This document shows positions 24,478 through 32,890 of a stretch of 39,356 nt of DNA, in pieces; position 1 is the first letter of the stretch; every line of letters begins with the position of its first letter. Made by a program: the position numbers and the translations under genes. This DNA comes from Polyangiaceae bacterium (GTDB taxonomy: Bacteria > Myxococcota_A > Polyangia > Polyangiales > Polyangiaceae). The notes below the pieces were generated by a model. It was not told where the DNA came from. It was given only the letters and a program-made list of their open reading frames with translations, and ran no database searches. The stretch lies in assembly GCA_029941785.1 (NCBI GenBank), contig JAPYTK010000012.1, positions 1 through 39,356 on the forward strand, read 5' to 3'.

Positions 24478-27449
24478 TATTGGTTGGCCGTCGACGCGCG
24501 CGTCTCGCCGGGGCCGGCGCGGCGGTACGATGCTCGGCGAGCGAGTGCCGGGAGCGCGACAAAAGTAGCGAGCGCCGCCGTCACCATGGCCGCTGCGGTG
24601 AGGCCGCCAACGGTTTGCAAGGGACGAGCTTCGCCGAGGGTGAGCACGTAGAAGCCCGCGCCGACCATCAAGGCATTCGTCCAGATCGAAGGTCCGGCGC
24701 GTTCCGCCGCGCGGCGGGCAGCCTCGTCGAGGGACCGCTCGTCTGTCGCTCCGTTTTCGACGCGCCACGCGGCGAGCAAGTGAACCGCGTAGTCCACACC
24801 GGCGCCGATGATGATGCTCGCGAGCATCGAGGTCCCGATGTCCAGATGGATGTTCATCGCGCCCATCGCGCCGTAGATCACCAGCAAGGTCAGCACGGTC
24901 GGACAAGCGGCGAGCAAGCCACTGAGGATGGATCGAAAGAGGACCATCATGATAAGCAAGACCAGGGCGAGGGCCAGCGCCAAGCTGCGGACTTGATTCT
25001 TCGTCACGCTCTCGGACAGTCCGCGGTACAGCACCGGGACGCCGCTCAGTTCGTAGGACAGGGCATGCTCCGGGGAGGCTGCAGGATCCGGCAGTAGCGC
25101 CCAAGGAAGGTCGAGATCGAGCAGCGCGTGTTCCGTGCGTTCGCGCAGTTGAGCACGGCTGTCCGCAGAAGCCTTGGCGAGCTGCGGCCCGAGTGCCGAG
25201 GGGGCGCGAGCACTCGCGCGGGCCCGGCGCCAGATGTCAGCAAGAGGCGCAGAGAGCGAAGAACTCAGGTCGGATGCAAAGGAGTCGTCCTCCTCTTCTT
25301 CTTCTTCGTCCTCCTCCTCGTCTTGGTCGGTGTCCTCGCGTTGCTCTTGGGCTTGTTTCTGTTTTGCGTTTTCGGCGCCGAGCACGTTGGCGATCGACGC
25401 TTCGAGGGCGCTCGGGGACGGCGTGGCGCCAAGCTTGACGATGGCAGGTGCCAGCGGCTTGGCGAGTCGGTGCTGTTCCTCTTCGAGCATCGACTCCTCG
25501 GATCCGAGGTACCGGGCCAGCCGTTGCTCGACGTCTGCGGAATCGGCCTCGATGGCGCCCAGGGCGGCGATTCGTTTTCCGAGCGCGGCTTGACCGTTCT
25601 CGTCGAGCCGCAGCGCGCTGGCCGTCCAGCTGACGGCGGCAATTCGGGCCGTGGCAAGGGCGATGCGTCGCTGGCGGATCTTGGTGTCCTTTGGGTCTTT
25701 CCCGATCGTGTAACCGCGTGGGGCGGCGGCGACCAACGTTTCGATCTGCTCGAGAAGTTGTGAGACCGCGACGTGTTCGTCGGTGTCGATCTTGATGTGG
25801 ATGAGCGCCCGGTTGCGCAAGATGGCCGAGTCGGATGCGTCGCCGGCCGTCTTGGTGTCCACCTCGCTCTTTTCGTAGGTGACGAGTTGTTTTACTGCGG
25901 TCTTGGATCCGACGAAACGATAGATGGTATTGATTTGTCCGCGCTCCGTCGGGATGCGCCGCTCGTCGGCCATCGCATCGGTGGCCATCGCAAGCACCTG
26001 TCCGACATGAAGAACTGCGCTGACGTGGGGAAGGGGAGTGATGGCGTCGGCGAGCCCTTGCACCTGACGGACCACAGCGGGCTCGTTCATGTCACCGGCG
26101 ACGAGGATCTGAATGAACATCGATCCGCCGAATTGTTCACGCAAGAAGCGATCGGCCTGCTCTGGCGGGCTACCCTCGGCGAAGAAGGCGCGGTTCTCCA
26201 TTCTCGCTTCGACCTGCCCGGCGAAGGCCGACCCGAGGCCCGCGAGGATCACCAGACCACCGATCACGGGCCGTCGGTGTCGTCGGGCCCAGCTCGCCAG
26301 GGACACGAGGGCGCGGCGAAAAACGCTATCTTTCAGACGCCGACTCTTGAGATTCAACAAGCGGATGACTGCGGGGACAAAGGTGATGGAGAGCACGAGC
26401 GTGGAGGAGATGCCGACCGCTGTGAACACTCCGAACTGTTGCATCGGCTCGATGTCCATCGCCAAGAACGACAGAAGGCCCGCGACCGTCGTGAGACCTG
26501 CGGCGAGGACCGTGGGCCCGATCTGAGCCAGGGTTTGCGGCAAGGCCTCCTCGACGGGTAGCTCCGCCGCGATGGTGTAGTAGCGGACGAGCACGTGCGT
26601 CCCGTAGGCGCTACCCACGGCGAACAGGATCACTGGCATGCTACTCAGGACGATGTTGGCGTTGATCCCAAACGTGCCCATCCAGCCGTAGGTGAAGAGG
26701 ATACCCAGTCCTGTCGACCCGAGTGCGAGCAAGCTTCCGATCGGGTCACGGAAGGATGCGACCACGATGAAAAGGATCACCGCCACCGCCCAGGGGATCA
26801 GCGTGCGCATGTCCGTCTCGGTAATGTCGTAGATGTAACCCGCGACGAAGGGCGCACCGCCCCAGTAGATCGTCTCTCCTGGCAGTTGCCGTTCGACCTC
26901 TTGCCGGATCTGTGCGGCGGTGCGTCGAGGCTCTGCATCTGGACGCAAGAAACAATAGATGATGACGCCTTTGCCATCGCGCGCCACGACGTTGCCGACC
27001 ACGTGGTCCAAGCCCATCACGCGTTCGCGGAGCTTCTTGCGTGCCGTTTCGTCTTTCGGGATCTCCGTGACGAGGTAGTTCGTCTCGACGCCGCCCTTGA
27101 CCGGATCTTTGACGAAATCTTCCATGTTGCTCAAGCTCAAGGCCTTGGCGATGGTCGGCTGGGCGTCGAGCGTCTGGGTCAGGGTCTTGAGCTTGCCGAA
27201 GAATTCGGGGTCGAGCGGATCTTCGACCGCGATACCCACGATGGCGACGTTCAAGCCGCCGAACATGTTGTTGATCCGGTCGAAGGTGGTCACGGCGATG
27301 TTGTCCTTTGGCAGGAAGGCCAGGACGTTGTCGTCGCGTTGGACTTTCGCGGCTTGGCTGGCGGCGAAGGCGGCGAGCACCGTCACGAGCAGCACGACGA
27401 GCCGTGCGACGGACTTGCGAGCCAACTGTCGCCCGAGCCAATGCATCAT
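24477..27449 (-). CDS. RND/MMPL-family exporter with acidic periplasmic insert
   Basis: A 990-residue RND transporter with duplicated architecture: span 1 near residues 17-35, periplasmic loop, spans 2-6 (about 210-360), span 7 (about 390-410), second loop and spans 8-12. The second half keeps a relay-type Asp (GAGVDYAVHL), while the corresponding site of the first half reads AVGSAYGTHVL without Asp. An acidic run of Glu/Asp lies at about residues 706-724 in the second periplasmic loop. Its ATG overlaps the aminotransferase stop as ATGA, so translation is coupled. With the downstream LolA-like carrier and DUF1302 barrel it should form a lipid or hydrophobic-metabolite export route. It is clearly different in detail from the RND protein at 9794-12688. 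Confidence 0.88.
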   Translation of the reverse strand: MMHWLGRQLARKSVARLVVLLVTVLAAFAASQAAKVQRDDNVLAFLPKDNIAVTTFDRINNMFGGLNVAIVGIAVEDPLDPEFFGKLKTLTQTLDAQPTIAKALSLSNMEDFVKDPVKGGVETNYLVTEIPKDETARKKLRERVMGLDHVVGNVVARDGKGVIIYCFLRPDAEPRRTAAQIRQEVERQLPGETIYWGGAPFVAGYIYDITETDMRTLIPWAVAVILFIVVASFRDPIGSLLALGSTGLGILFTYGWMGTFGINANIVLSSMPVILFAVGSAYGTHVLVRYYTIAAELPVEEALPQTLAQIGPTVLAAGLTTVAGLLSFLAMDIEPMQQFGVFTAVGISSTLVLSITFVPAVIRLLNLKSRRLKDSVFRRALVSLASWARRHRRPVIGGLVILAGLGSAFAGQVEARMENRAFFAEGSPPEQADRFLREQFGGSMFIQILVAGDMNEPAVVRQVQGLADAITPLPHVSAVLHVGQVLAMATDAMADERRIPTERGQINTIYRFVGSKTAVKQLVTYEKSEVDTKTAGDASDSAILRNRALIHIKIDTDEHVAVSQLLEQIETLVAAAPRGYTIGKDPKDTKIRQRRIALATARIAAVSWTASALRLDENGQAALGKRIAALGAIEADSADVEQRLARYLGSEESMLEEEQHRLAKPLAPAIVKLGATPSPSALEASIANVLGAENAKQKQAQEQREDTDQDEEEDEEEEEEDDSFASDLSSSLSAPLADIWRRARASARAPSALGPQLAKASADSRAQLRERTEHALLDLDLPWALLPDPAASPEHALSYELSGVPVLYRGLSESVTKNQVRSLALALALVLLIMMVLFRSILSGLLAACPTVLTLLVIYGAMGAMNIHLDIGTSMLASIIIGAGVDYAVHLLAAWRVENGATDERSLDEAARRAAERAGPSIWTNALMVGAGFYVLTLGEARPLQTVGGLTAAAMVTAALATFVALPALARRASYRRAGPGETRASTANQ

Positions 27450-28660
27450 GGTCGGAAGTCTTCCAAGGTCTGCGCCAGTCGGCGGATCCCCTCGAGGACG
27501 CGCGGCCGAGGGGCTCCCGTGTAGCAGAGCCGGAGGAATGGCCCGTAGTCGTCACCGAAGGCTTCGCCAGGTGCGAGCAGCACGCCTCGCTCGATCGCCG
27601 CTTCCAAGAAGGGTTTCATCGGTCCGCCGCCGAGACGGCTGTCCAAGTTGATGAAGACGAAGCTCCCGCCCCGGGGCAGGTAAAAGGGGAGGCCGATCTC
27701 CTGCAGGGCGGCGGCCGTGGCATCCCGGGCGTCGCGGTAATTGCCCTGGGCGTGGCTCACCCAGGGTTCGCCGTGTTGTAGCGCGGCGAGGGCCGCTTGC
27801 TGCATGGGCACCGGGACATTGTAGACCGTGTGGTTGGAGATTCGTCGGGCCGCGTCGATGACCGAGGTCGAAGCGACGATCGAACCGATGCGGACGCCGC
27901 TCATGCCGTGGCTCTTGGACATCGAGTAACAACTGATCGTCCGATCGGCCATCCCCTCGAGATTGGCGATGCTCTGGTGCTCGTCGGCGTAAACGAAATC
28001 GCTGTAGACCTCGTCCGCGAAGACCCAAAGATCGTGCTCTTTGGCGAAAGCGGCAATCTGTTCGAGCTGATCTTGCGTGTAGACGTAGCCGTCTGGGTTG
28101 TTCGGCGTGATGAAATAAACAGCTCGGGTCGTGTCGGTCCGGGCTTGCTCGAGCTTCTGCGCGATGTCGAGGCCGGGGTTCGCGTACAGCTGTTGGGTGA
28201 GCGGGACACCGATGGGATCGGCGCCAGCGGTGCGGAGCACGCCGATGATCAGGGGCCAATAAGGTGTCACCACGAGGATCGAATCGCCTGGGTTGAGGAC
28301 GGCACGGGCGGCACAGAATAGCGCGTGGGTGCAGCCACACCCCACATGAACGTTCGCGCCGCTGTGGGCCTTGGCGAAGCCACGGCGTGTCAGTCGCGCG
28401 GCCAAGGCTTCGCGTAGCTCGGGCATGCCCGGAACCGCCCCGTACAAGGCGAGATCTTTTGGGGGGGTCAGGAGCTGGGCTTCGGGCGGCGGGTCGAGAT
28501 GCGTGTCTCCAATATGGAGTGGGATGAGATCTCCGCCGCTTTGTCGAAAGCGAACGATGCTTTGTTGCAGCGTCGCGAAGACGCTCTGTCGCATTCCGCT
28601 CGCTGCCTTTGAAAGTTGCCGTGCCGGTTCGCTCATCGAGTTTGCAGCGTACGATGCCAA
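27446..28660 (-). CDS. Class I/II pyridoxal-phosphate aminotransferase
   Basis: A fold-type I aminotransferase of 404 residues from the TTG at 28660, or 396 from the ATG at 28636. GAGGGG seven bases before the TTG, and no ribosome site before the ATG, favour the longer form. Features: PLHIGDTHLDPP at the N-terminus, TPNNPDGYVY, FADEVYSDF (cofactor Asp and Tyr) and the PLP Lys249 in SMSKSHGMSGVRIG. The reaction is amino transfer or possibly C-S lyase or decarboxylase chemistry; substrate unknown. It overlaps the RND exporter start by four bases, which is unusual for a metabolic enzyme and suggests it makes or modifies something linked to the exported compound. Divergent from the VWA lipoprotein. 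Confidence 0.88.
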   Translation of the reverse strand: MASYAANSMSEPARQLSKAASGMRQSVFATLQQSIVRFRQSGGDLIPLHIGDTHLDPPPEAQLLTPPKDLALYGAVPGMPELREALAARLTRRGFAKAHSGANVHVGCGCTHALFCAARAVLNPGDSILVVTPYWPLIIGVLRTAGADPIGVPLTQQLYANPGLDIAQKLEQARTDTTRAVYFITPNNPDGYVYTQDQLEQIAAFAKEHDLWVFADEVYSDFVYADEHQSIANLEGMADRTISCYSMSKSHGMSGVRIGSIVASTSVIDAARRISNHTVYNVPVPMQQAALAALQHGEPWVSHAQGNYRDARDATAAALQEIGLPFYLPRGGSFVFINLDSRLGGGPMKPFLEAAIERGVLLAPGEAFGDDYGPFLRLCYTGAPRPRVLEGIRRLAQTLEDFRP

Positions 28661-28749
28661 AGCGCGGCCCCTCGCGCAAGCCGGGCGGAGAAGTGCTCGT
28701 CCGGACGCGCAGGCAGTACGAGTTTGGATCTGCTACAGTCGTGCTCACG

Positions 28750-29877
28750 ATGCTCACTTTCTCGACCGCGCGGCCAATCCCATTTGGGGCGATCCCATCG
28801 GTGCGCCGAGCGGCTATCGTATGGGGCAGCGCCCTCGCACTTTTCATTGGCAGCGCGTGCGCCGCGACGGGGCCCGCCGCTGATACCGGCTCGAGCAGCG
28901 GAGTCGGCGGATTTACGGGGTCCTCGGGGTCCGGTGATGGCGGCTTCGACACCTGCGCGAGTGCCAGTGACGAGGCCAAGCTCGTGCCCGTCAATATGTA
29001 CATCCTCTTCGACAAGAGTGGATCCATGGCGGGTGTCAAATGGAGCCAGACGACCGCCGCCGTGCAGAGTTTTTTCGAGGATCCGGGGAGTGCGGGCTTG
29101 CGCGTGGCTTTGCGATTCTTTCCTGACGGCGCGTGCGACTCGTCGTGCAAGATCAGCGCCTGCGCGACGCCCAAAGTGGCCCTGGGCGAACTCACCGAAC
29201 TCTCCGCTCCGACCGACACCCACGAACAGGCCCTGTTCGACGCCTTTGTTGGCGTTCTACCGAGTGGCGGCACGCCCCTCTCGGCTGCGCTCTCCGGTGG
29301 CTACCTCTGGGCGGAGGGGGTGCTGCAACAACATCCGTCGGAGAAGGCTGTGGTCGTGCTCGTGACCGACGGCAAGCCTGAGGATTGCGACACGAGCGAA
29401 TCGAATATCGCGGCATCAGCAGCTGCGGCTTACACCGATCGAGGGATCATCACCTTTGCCATCGGTCTCGAAGGTTCCAGCACCTCGCTGATGACGGCCC
29501 TCGCCATGAAGGGGGGAAGTGGCGAAGCGGTGTTCGTGGACACGGACGGCGCGAAGGAGCAGCTCAGCAAGGCACTCTCGGAGATTCGCGAGAGCACGGT
29601 GGCGTGCGAGTACATCCTGCCCACCGAAGCGGGGGGCGAAGATGTCGATCCTGCACTCGTCAACATGCTCTACACGCCTGGGGGCGAGACGGAGTCCATC
29701 ACGATCGGTCAGGTGGCCGATGCTTCTGCCTGCAATCCGCAGGTCGGCGGGTGGTATTATGATGACCCGGTCAATCCCAAGCGTCTCATCCTGTGCGCAT
29801 CGAGCTGCGGCGCGATTCGTTCGGATACGGGCGGCAAAATAGACATTCTCTTCGGTTGCAGCACGGTTCCGGCTTAG
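28750..29877 (+). CDS. VWA-domain lipoprotein
   Basis: A 375-residue surface or periplasmic lipoprotein. The signal sequence ends with GSAC (Cys37), followed by a Gly/Ser-rich linker (about 45-66) and a von Willebrand A domain with an intact MIDAS: DKSGS (Asp88, Ser90, Ser92), the Thr in SGGTPLS and the Asp in VTDGKPEDC. Numerous Cys residues suggest disulfides and export. VWA-MIDAS proteins bind metal and usually mediate protein or matrix adhesion. I chose ATG 28750; GTG 28741 is possible and the open frame extends further up without support. It is followed after 10 bp by a glycosyltransferase and is divergent from the aminotransferase operon. This architecture is common in myxobacteria. Confidence 0.85.
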   Translation: MLTFSTARPIPFGAIPSVRRAAIVWGSALALFIGSACAATGPAADTGSSSGVGGFTGSSGSGDGGFDTCASASDEAKLVPVNMYILFDKSGSMAGVKWSQTTAAVQSFFEDPGSAGLRVALRFFPDGACDSSCKISACATPKVALGELTELSAPTDTHEQALFDAFVGVLPSGGTPLSAALSGGYLWAEGVLQQHPSEKAVVVLVTDGKPEDCDTSESNIAASAAAAYTDRGIITFAIGLEGSSTSLMTALAMKGGSGEAVFVDTDGAKEQLSKALSEIRESTVACEYILPTEAGGEDVDPALVNMLYTPGGETESITIGQVADASACNPQVGGWYYDDPVNPKRLILCASSCGAIRSDTGGKIDILFGCSTVPA

Positions 29878-29887
29878 CATCCCTCGT

Positions 29888-30883
29888 GTGCGGCGCATCC
29901 TCACCTTCAATTGCCACGAGGCGTGGGTTCATCAGCTCGCCTCCCTCGGTTTGGAGGTCGACGTCGTGGATGGACTGCCCGGGCGGTACACAGCGAGTTG
30001 GGACGAGCGAATGCGGCCGGTGCCCTCGTGTTTCCGTCTACTGGCCCTCGAAGATGCACTGAAAGAGCCGCGGCCCTACGACTGCATCGTCGCCCACAAC
30101 CTCAGCGATCTGTTGTGCGTCAAAGCCCTGAATGCGCCCCGTGTTCTCGTGTTGCACGTGACCCTGGAGCACCGATTGATGCAAGCTAGGATCACGACCC
30201 CTCCCGATGACTTTTGCGCGACCATTCGGTCCTATTTGGCCCGTGTTGGCGGTCATGTCGTGGCGGTGACGGAAGCGAAGCGCCGCAGTTGGGGTCTTGG
30301 CGGGGACGTCGTCGAGGCTGGGGTGGATCTAGCGAGTTACCCCATCGCGACGAGAGAGGTCGCGGCAGCGGTACGGGTTGCCAATCAGATTACGGCCCGG
30401 CAGCAGTACTTGTTTTGGGATTTCCACAAGACCGCGTTTGCCGACATTCCCGTGCGAATTGTAGGTTACAACCCTGAACTCCCAGGGGTTGAAGCATCGC
30501 GCGACTGGGCGGATTTGAAACACATACTGAGTCGTCATCGCTTCTTCATCCATACTGCCGATCCGCAGCTCGAAGATGGTTTCAACATGGCTCTGATGGA
30601 GGCGGCCGCCACCGGGCTTCCGCTTTTGGGCAATCGCCATCCGACTTCGCCCGTCGAGCACGGCGTCCATGGTTTTCTAAGCGATGACCCCGAAGAGTTG
30701 GGCCGGCTTGGTCGGCGCTTGCTCGATGAACCAGAGCTCGCTGCGACCATGGGCGCCGCGGCTCGAGATCTCGCCGAGCGGCGATTTTCCACGGTGCGTT
30801 TTGCCCATCAATTTAGTCATGCGATGGATAGGGCGCGCGACGCGTGGTTGCGCGTAGCCGCGTCGAAGCGATCGCCGGGGTAG
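29888..30883 (+). CDS. GT4-like glycosyltransferase
   Basis: A 331-residue cytoplasmic protein, start GTG at 29888, 10 bp after the VWA gene. It has a GT-B-like plan: an N-terminal Rossmann domain (RILTFNCHEAW, CIVAHNLSDLL) and a C-terminal domain whose LEDGFNMALMEAAATGLP segment matches the EX7E donor-binding motif of GT4 enzymes, followed by GNRHPTSPVEHGVHGFL, the usual late acceptor/donor loop. The donor sugar and acceptor are unknown; it may build a surface glycan. The stop codon (30881-30883) overlaps the 3' end of the tRNA-Leu gene on the other strand. Confidence 0.8.
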   Translation: MRRILTFNCHEAWVHQLASLGLEVDVVDGLPGRYTASWDERMRPVPSCFRLLALEDALKEPRPYDCIVAHNLSDLLCVKALNAPRVLVLHVTLEHRLMQARITTPPDDFCATIRSYLARVGGHVVAVTEAKRRSWGLGGDVVEAGVDLASYPIATREVAAAVRVANQITARQQYLFWDFHKTAFADIPVRIVGYNPELPGVEASRDWADLKHILSRHRFFIHTADPQLEDGFNMALMEAAATGLPLLGNRHPTSPVEHGVHGFLSDDPEELGRLGRRLLDEPELAATMGAAARDLAERRFSTVRFAHQFSHAMDRARDAWLRVAASKRSPG

Positions 30884-30965
30884 CCCTGCCCGGACTCGAA
30901 CCGAGAAAACCACGAGGGTCGGTGGGTTTTAAGCCCACTGCGTATACCAATTCCGCCACAGGGCT
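30881..30965 (-). tRNA. tRNA-Leu (anticodon UAA)
   Basis: 85 nt on the minus strand fold as a class II tRNA: acceptor AGCCCTG/CAGGGCT (seven Watson-Crick pairs), D arm with GCGG...CGC, anticodon stem GTGGG/CCCAC enclosing CTTAAAA (anticodon TAA), a long variable arm with an ACC/GGT stem, T stem CTCGG/CCGGG around TTCGAGT, and discriminator A. The CCA end is not encoded. Its last three bases overlap the stop codon of the convergent glycosyltransferase gene. Confidence 0.95.
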
Positions 30966-30977
30966 GGCTGTGATGAA

Positions 30978-31006
30978 TTTATAGCCCGATTTTCACAGAT
31001 TGTCTC
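30978..31006 (-). promoter_or_regulatory. Promoter of tRNA-Leu
   Basis: On the minus strand GAGACA (31001-31006), a 17-bp spacer and TATAAA (30978-30983). The -10 box ends 12 bp before the mature tRNA 5' end, giving a very short leader, as usual for tRNA genes. Confidence 0.65.
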
Positions 31007-31057
31007 GCGGTCTGCGGCTTGTGCTCTCGCGCGAGTCCTGCAACACTAAAAAGCAGC

Positions 31058-32878
31058 ATGGCGGACAATCCGTTTCATCACGACGCGGCAGCGTTCGAGC
31101 CGATTGAGGTGCCGACAGGCGTCAACGTCGACGAGGCGGAGGCAAAGTACGCTGACCTCTTTGCCGAAGTGATCTGGGATGGCGTGATCACGGCCGAAAA
31201 ACGCGACCGATTGAAAACGGCGGCGACGACCTTCGGACTCGATGAGGCACGCGTCACTCAGATCGAGCAGGCGCTCACGGCGGCCCACACGACGATTCAC
31301 CACGTTGGGATCGTGGAAGAGGCGTCGCGCAAGGCGTCGGTCAGCTACGAGGAGGAGCCCGCGCCTCAAACGATGGCTCCCTTGGCGCAAGCGAGCGACC
31401 CCCGGCTGGCCGTGCTGCAGGGCCGAATCGACGTTCTCGAGGATGAGAACGCGAAGCTCGAAGAAGAAAAGGAGGAGCAGTCCACCCGCATCGGTGAGCT
31501 TGAGCAGCTTGTCGGACAGCTTCAGCATGCCCTCGAGTCGACGATGGTCGACCTCGACAAGTTGGGCGCCAAGCTGGGTGAACTCGAGGCTGCGGCGAGC
31601 GACTCCGACCCTGACGAGGACGATGAGGGGCCGGTCTCGACGGTGCAGCCGCTTGCCTCCTCCGAGGAAGTTCCCGCCGTTGTCGCGGTCGCTGTTCCGC
31701 GACCCGATACCAAGGTCGGTGATGCCGAGACGAAATCTTTCGCGGGCCCCGTTCGGTCACGGCGGACCTTTCGGGCCTCAGAGCTTCCGCCCGCGCCGGC
31801 CGAGCTACAGCAGGAGATTCGACTTCGACCCAGCCGCGGTGATCCGGCAGAGATCCACCGTCTGGTTCGACTTGAGCCCAGGGATCCGCAATTGTTGCGG
31901 GCGTTGTTCGCTGCCCTACAGCGCGCTGACGATCTCGATCGTCGTTGGTGCATTTCCAACGTGCTCGTGTTTCTGGGGGAGGCCAACGACGAGGAGCGCG
32001 ATCTGTACGTGACGCATGGCCAAAGTGGCCTCGTCCGACCGCGGCGGGCCATCAATGAAGACGAGTGGCGCGAGCTCCTGTTCCACCCAGACGAGAGCCT
32101 GCTGACGGGACAGATCATGGCCGAGATCGCACCGGCCGTACTCCTCGGACATGCGACGGCGATCCGCGCGAGTCTTTCCCCGGATGATTTCGATCCGGCC
32201 CAGCGTGTCGATCCGGAGAAGTCGACCTTGCAAGCCGCACGCTGCATCTCATGGGCGTCGGCGATCCTCGGTCTGCAGCCGCCGACCCTGTACGCGGCTC
32301 CAGAATACGAGGGGCTTGCGCGGCTGGTGCTCGACCCTAAGCCGGCGAGTAAGATTGGCCGCGAAGGCCTGATGGGGCGCTCGACCCGTGAACTAGCTTT
32401 TTTTGCGGGGTCGCACCTCACCTGGTACCGCAAAGAACACATTTTGGCGCAGACCCTGCGGTCGATGCGCTATCTCGAAGACTGTTTTTTGGCGGCGCTG
32501 ATGATCGGAAATCCCGGATTGCCGATGACGAGTGAAATCAAGAAACGCGTCGAGCCGATTCGCAAGACCATCGCTCCTTTGCTCGATGAGGTAGCTGTCC
32601 AACGACTTCAGGGCTACTTCGCGCGCTTCGTCGAACAGGGCGGTCGAACCAATCTCGCCGAGTGGGTAACCGCGGTGAAGAGAACCGCCGCCTGCACCGG
32701 CCTGCTCCTGGCTAACGATCTGTACGCGGCACGGGACATGCTCGCTATCGAATCGCCCGAAGGGTTACAAGAACAGATCGACGAGCTCATCGTGTTTTTC
32801 ACCGCCGGTCGATGTAGCTTGCTGCGTAAGCGTATCGGTTTGGCGATCAAGGTGGCCGAGGGTGGTCGCGACGAGTGA
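31058..32878 (+). CDS. Conserved coiled-coil protein of unknown function
   Basis: A 606-residue soluble protein; I take the ATG at 31058 (MADNPFHH) rather than 31019. Residues about 20-70 form a short helical module (YADLFAEVIWDGVITAEKR) that loosely recalls TerB-like domains. Residues about 115-180 are coiled coil, then an acidic/Pro linker, then an alpha-helical, TPR-like C-terminal domain from about 260 (DPAEIHRLVRLEPRDPQLL) that includes a long all-helical block. No catalytic motif is visible. The composition is typical of conserved myxobacterial proteins with scaffold or signalling roles. It is followed by a small lipoprotein gene 12 bp downstream and is divergent from tRNA-Leu. Confidence 0.75.
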   Translation: MADNPFHHDAAAFEPIEVPTGVNVDEAEAKYADLFAEVIWDGVITAEKRDRLKTAATTFGLDEARVTQIEQALTAAHTTIHHVGIVEEASRKASVSYEEEPAPQTMAPLAQASDPRLAVLQGRIDVLEDENAKLEEEKEEQSTRIGELEQLVGQLQHALESTMVDLDKLGAKLGELEAAASDSDPDEDDEGPVSTVQPLASSEEVPAVVAVAVPRPDTKVGDAETKSFAGPVRSRRTFRASELPPAPAELQQEIRLRPSRGDPAEIHRLVRLEPRDPQLLRALFAALQRADDLDRRWCISNVLVFLGEANDEERDLYVTHGQSGLVRPRRAINEDEWRELLFHPDESLLTGQIMAEIAPAVLLGHATAIRASLSPDDFDPAQRVDPEKSTLQAARCISWASAILGLQPPTLYAAPEYEGLARLVLDPKPASKIGREGLMGRSTRELAFFAGSHLTWYRKEHILAQTLRSMRYLEDCFLAALMIGNPGLPMTSEIKKRVEPIRKTIAPLLDEVAVQRLQGYFARFVEQGGRTNLAEWVTAVKRTAACTGLLLANDLYAARDMLAIESPEGLQEQIDELIVFFTAGRCSLLRKRIGLAIKVAEGGRDE

Positions 32879-32890
32879 AGGGATGGGCTG

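Noticed and set aside
27552-29273. A 573-codon open frame on the minus strand
   Set aside because: It covers the aminotransferase in another frame and the VWA gene in antisense. The translation is Arg/Pro/His-rich with no recognisable motif.
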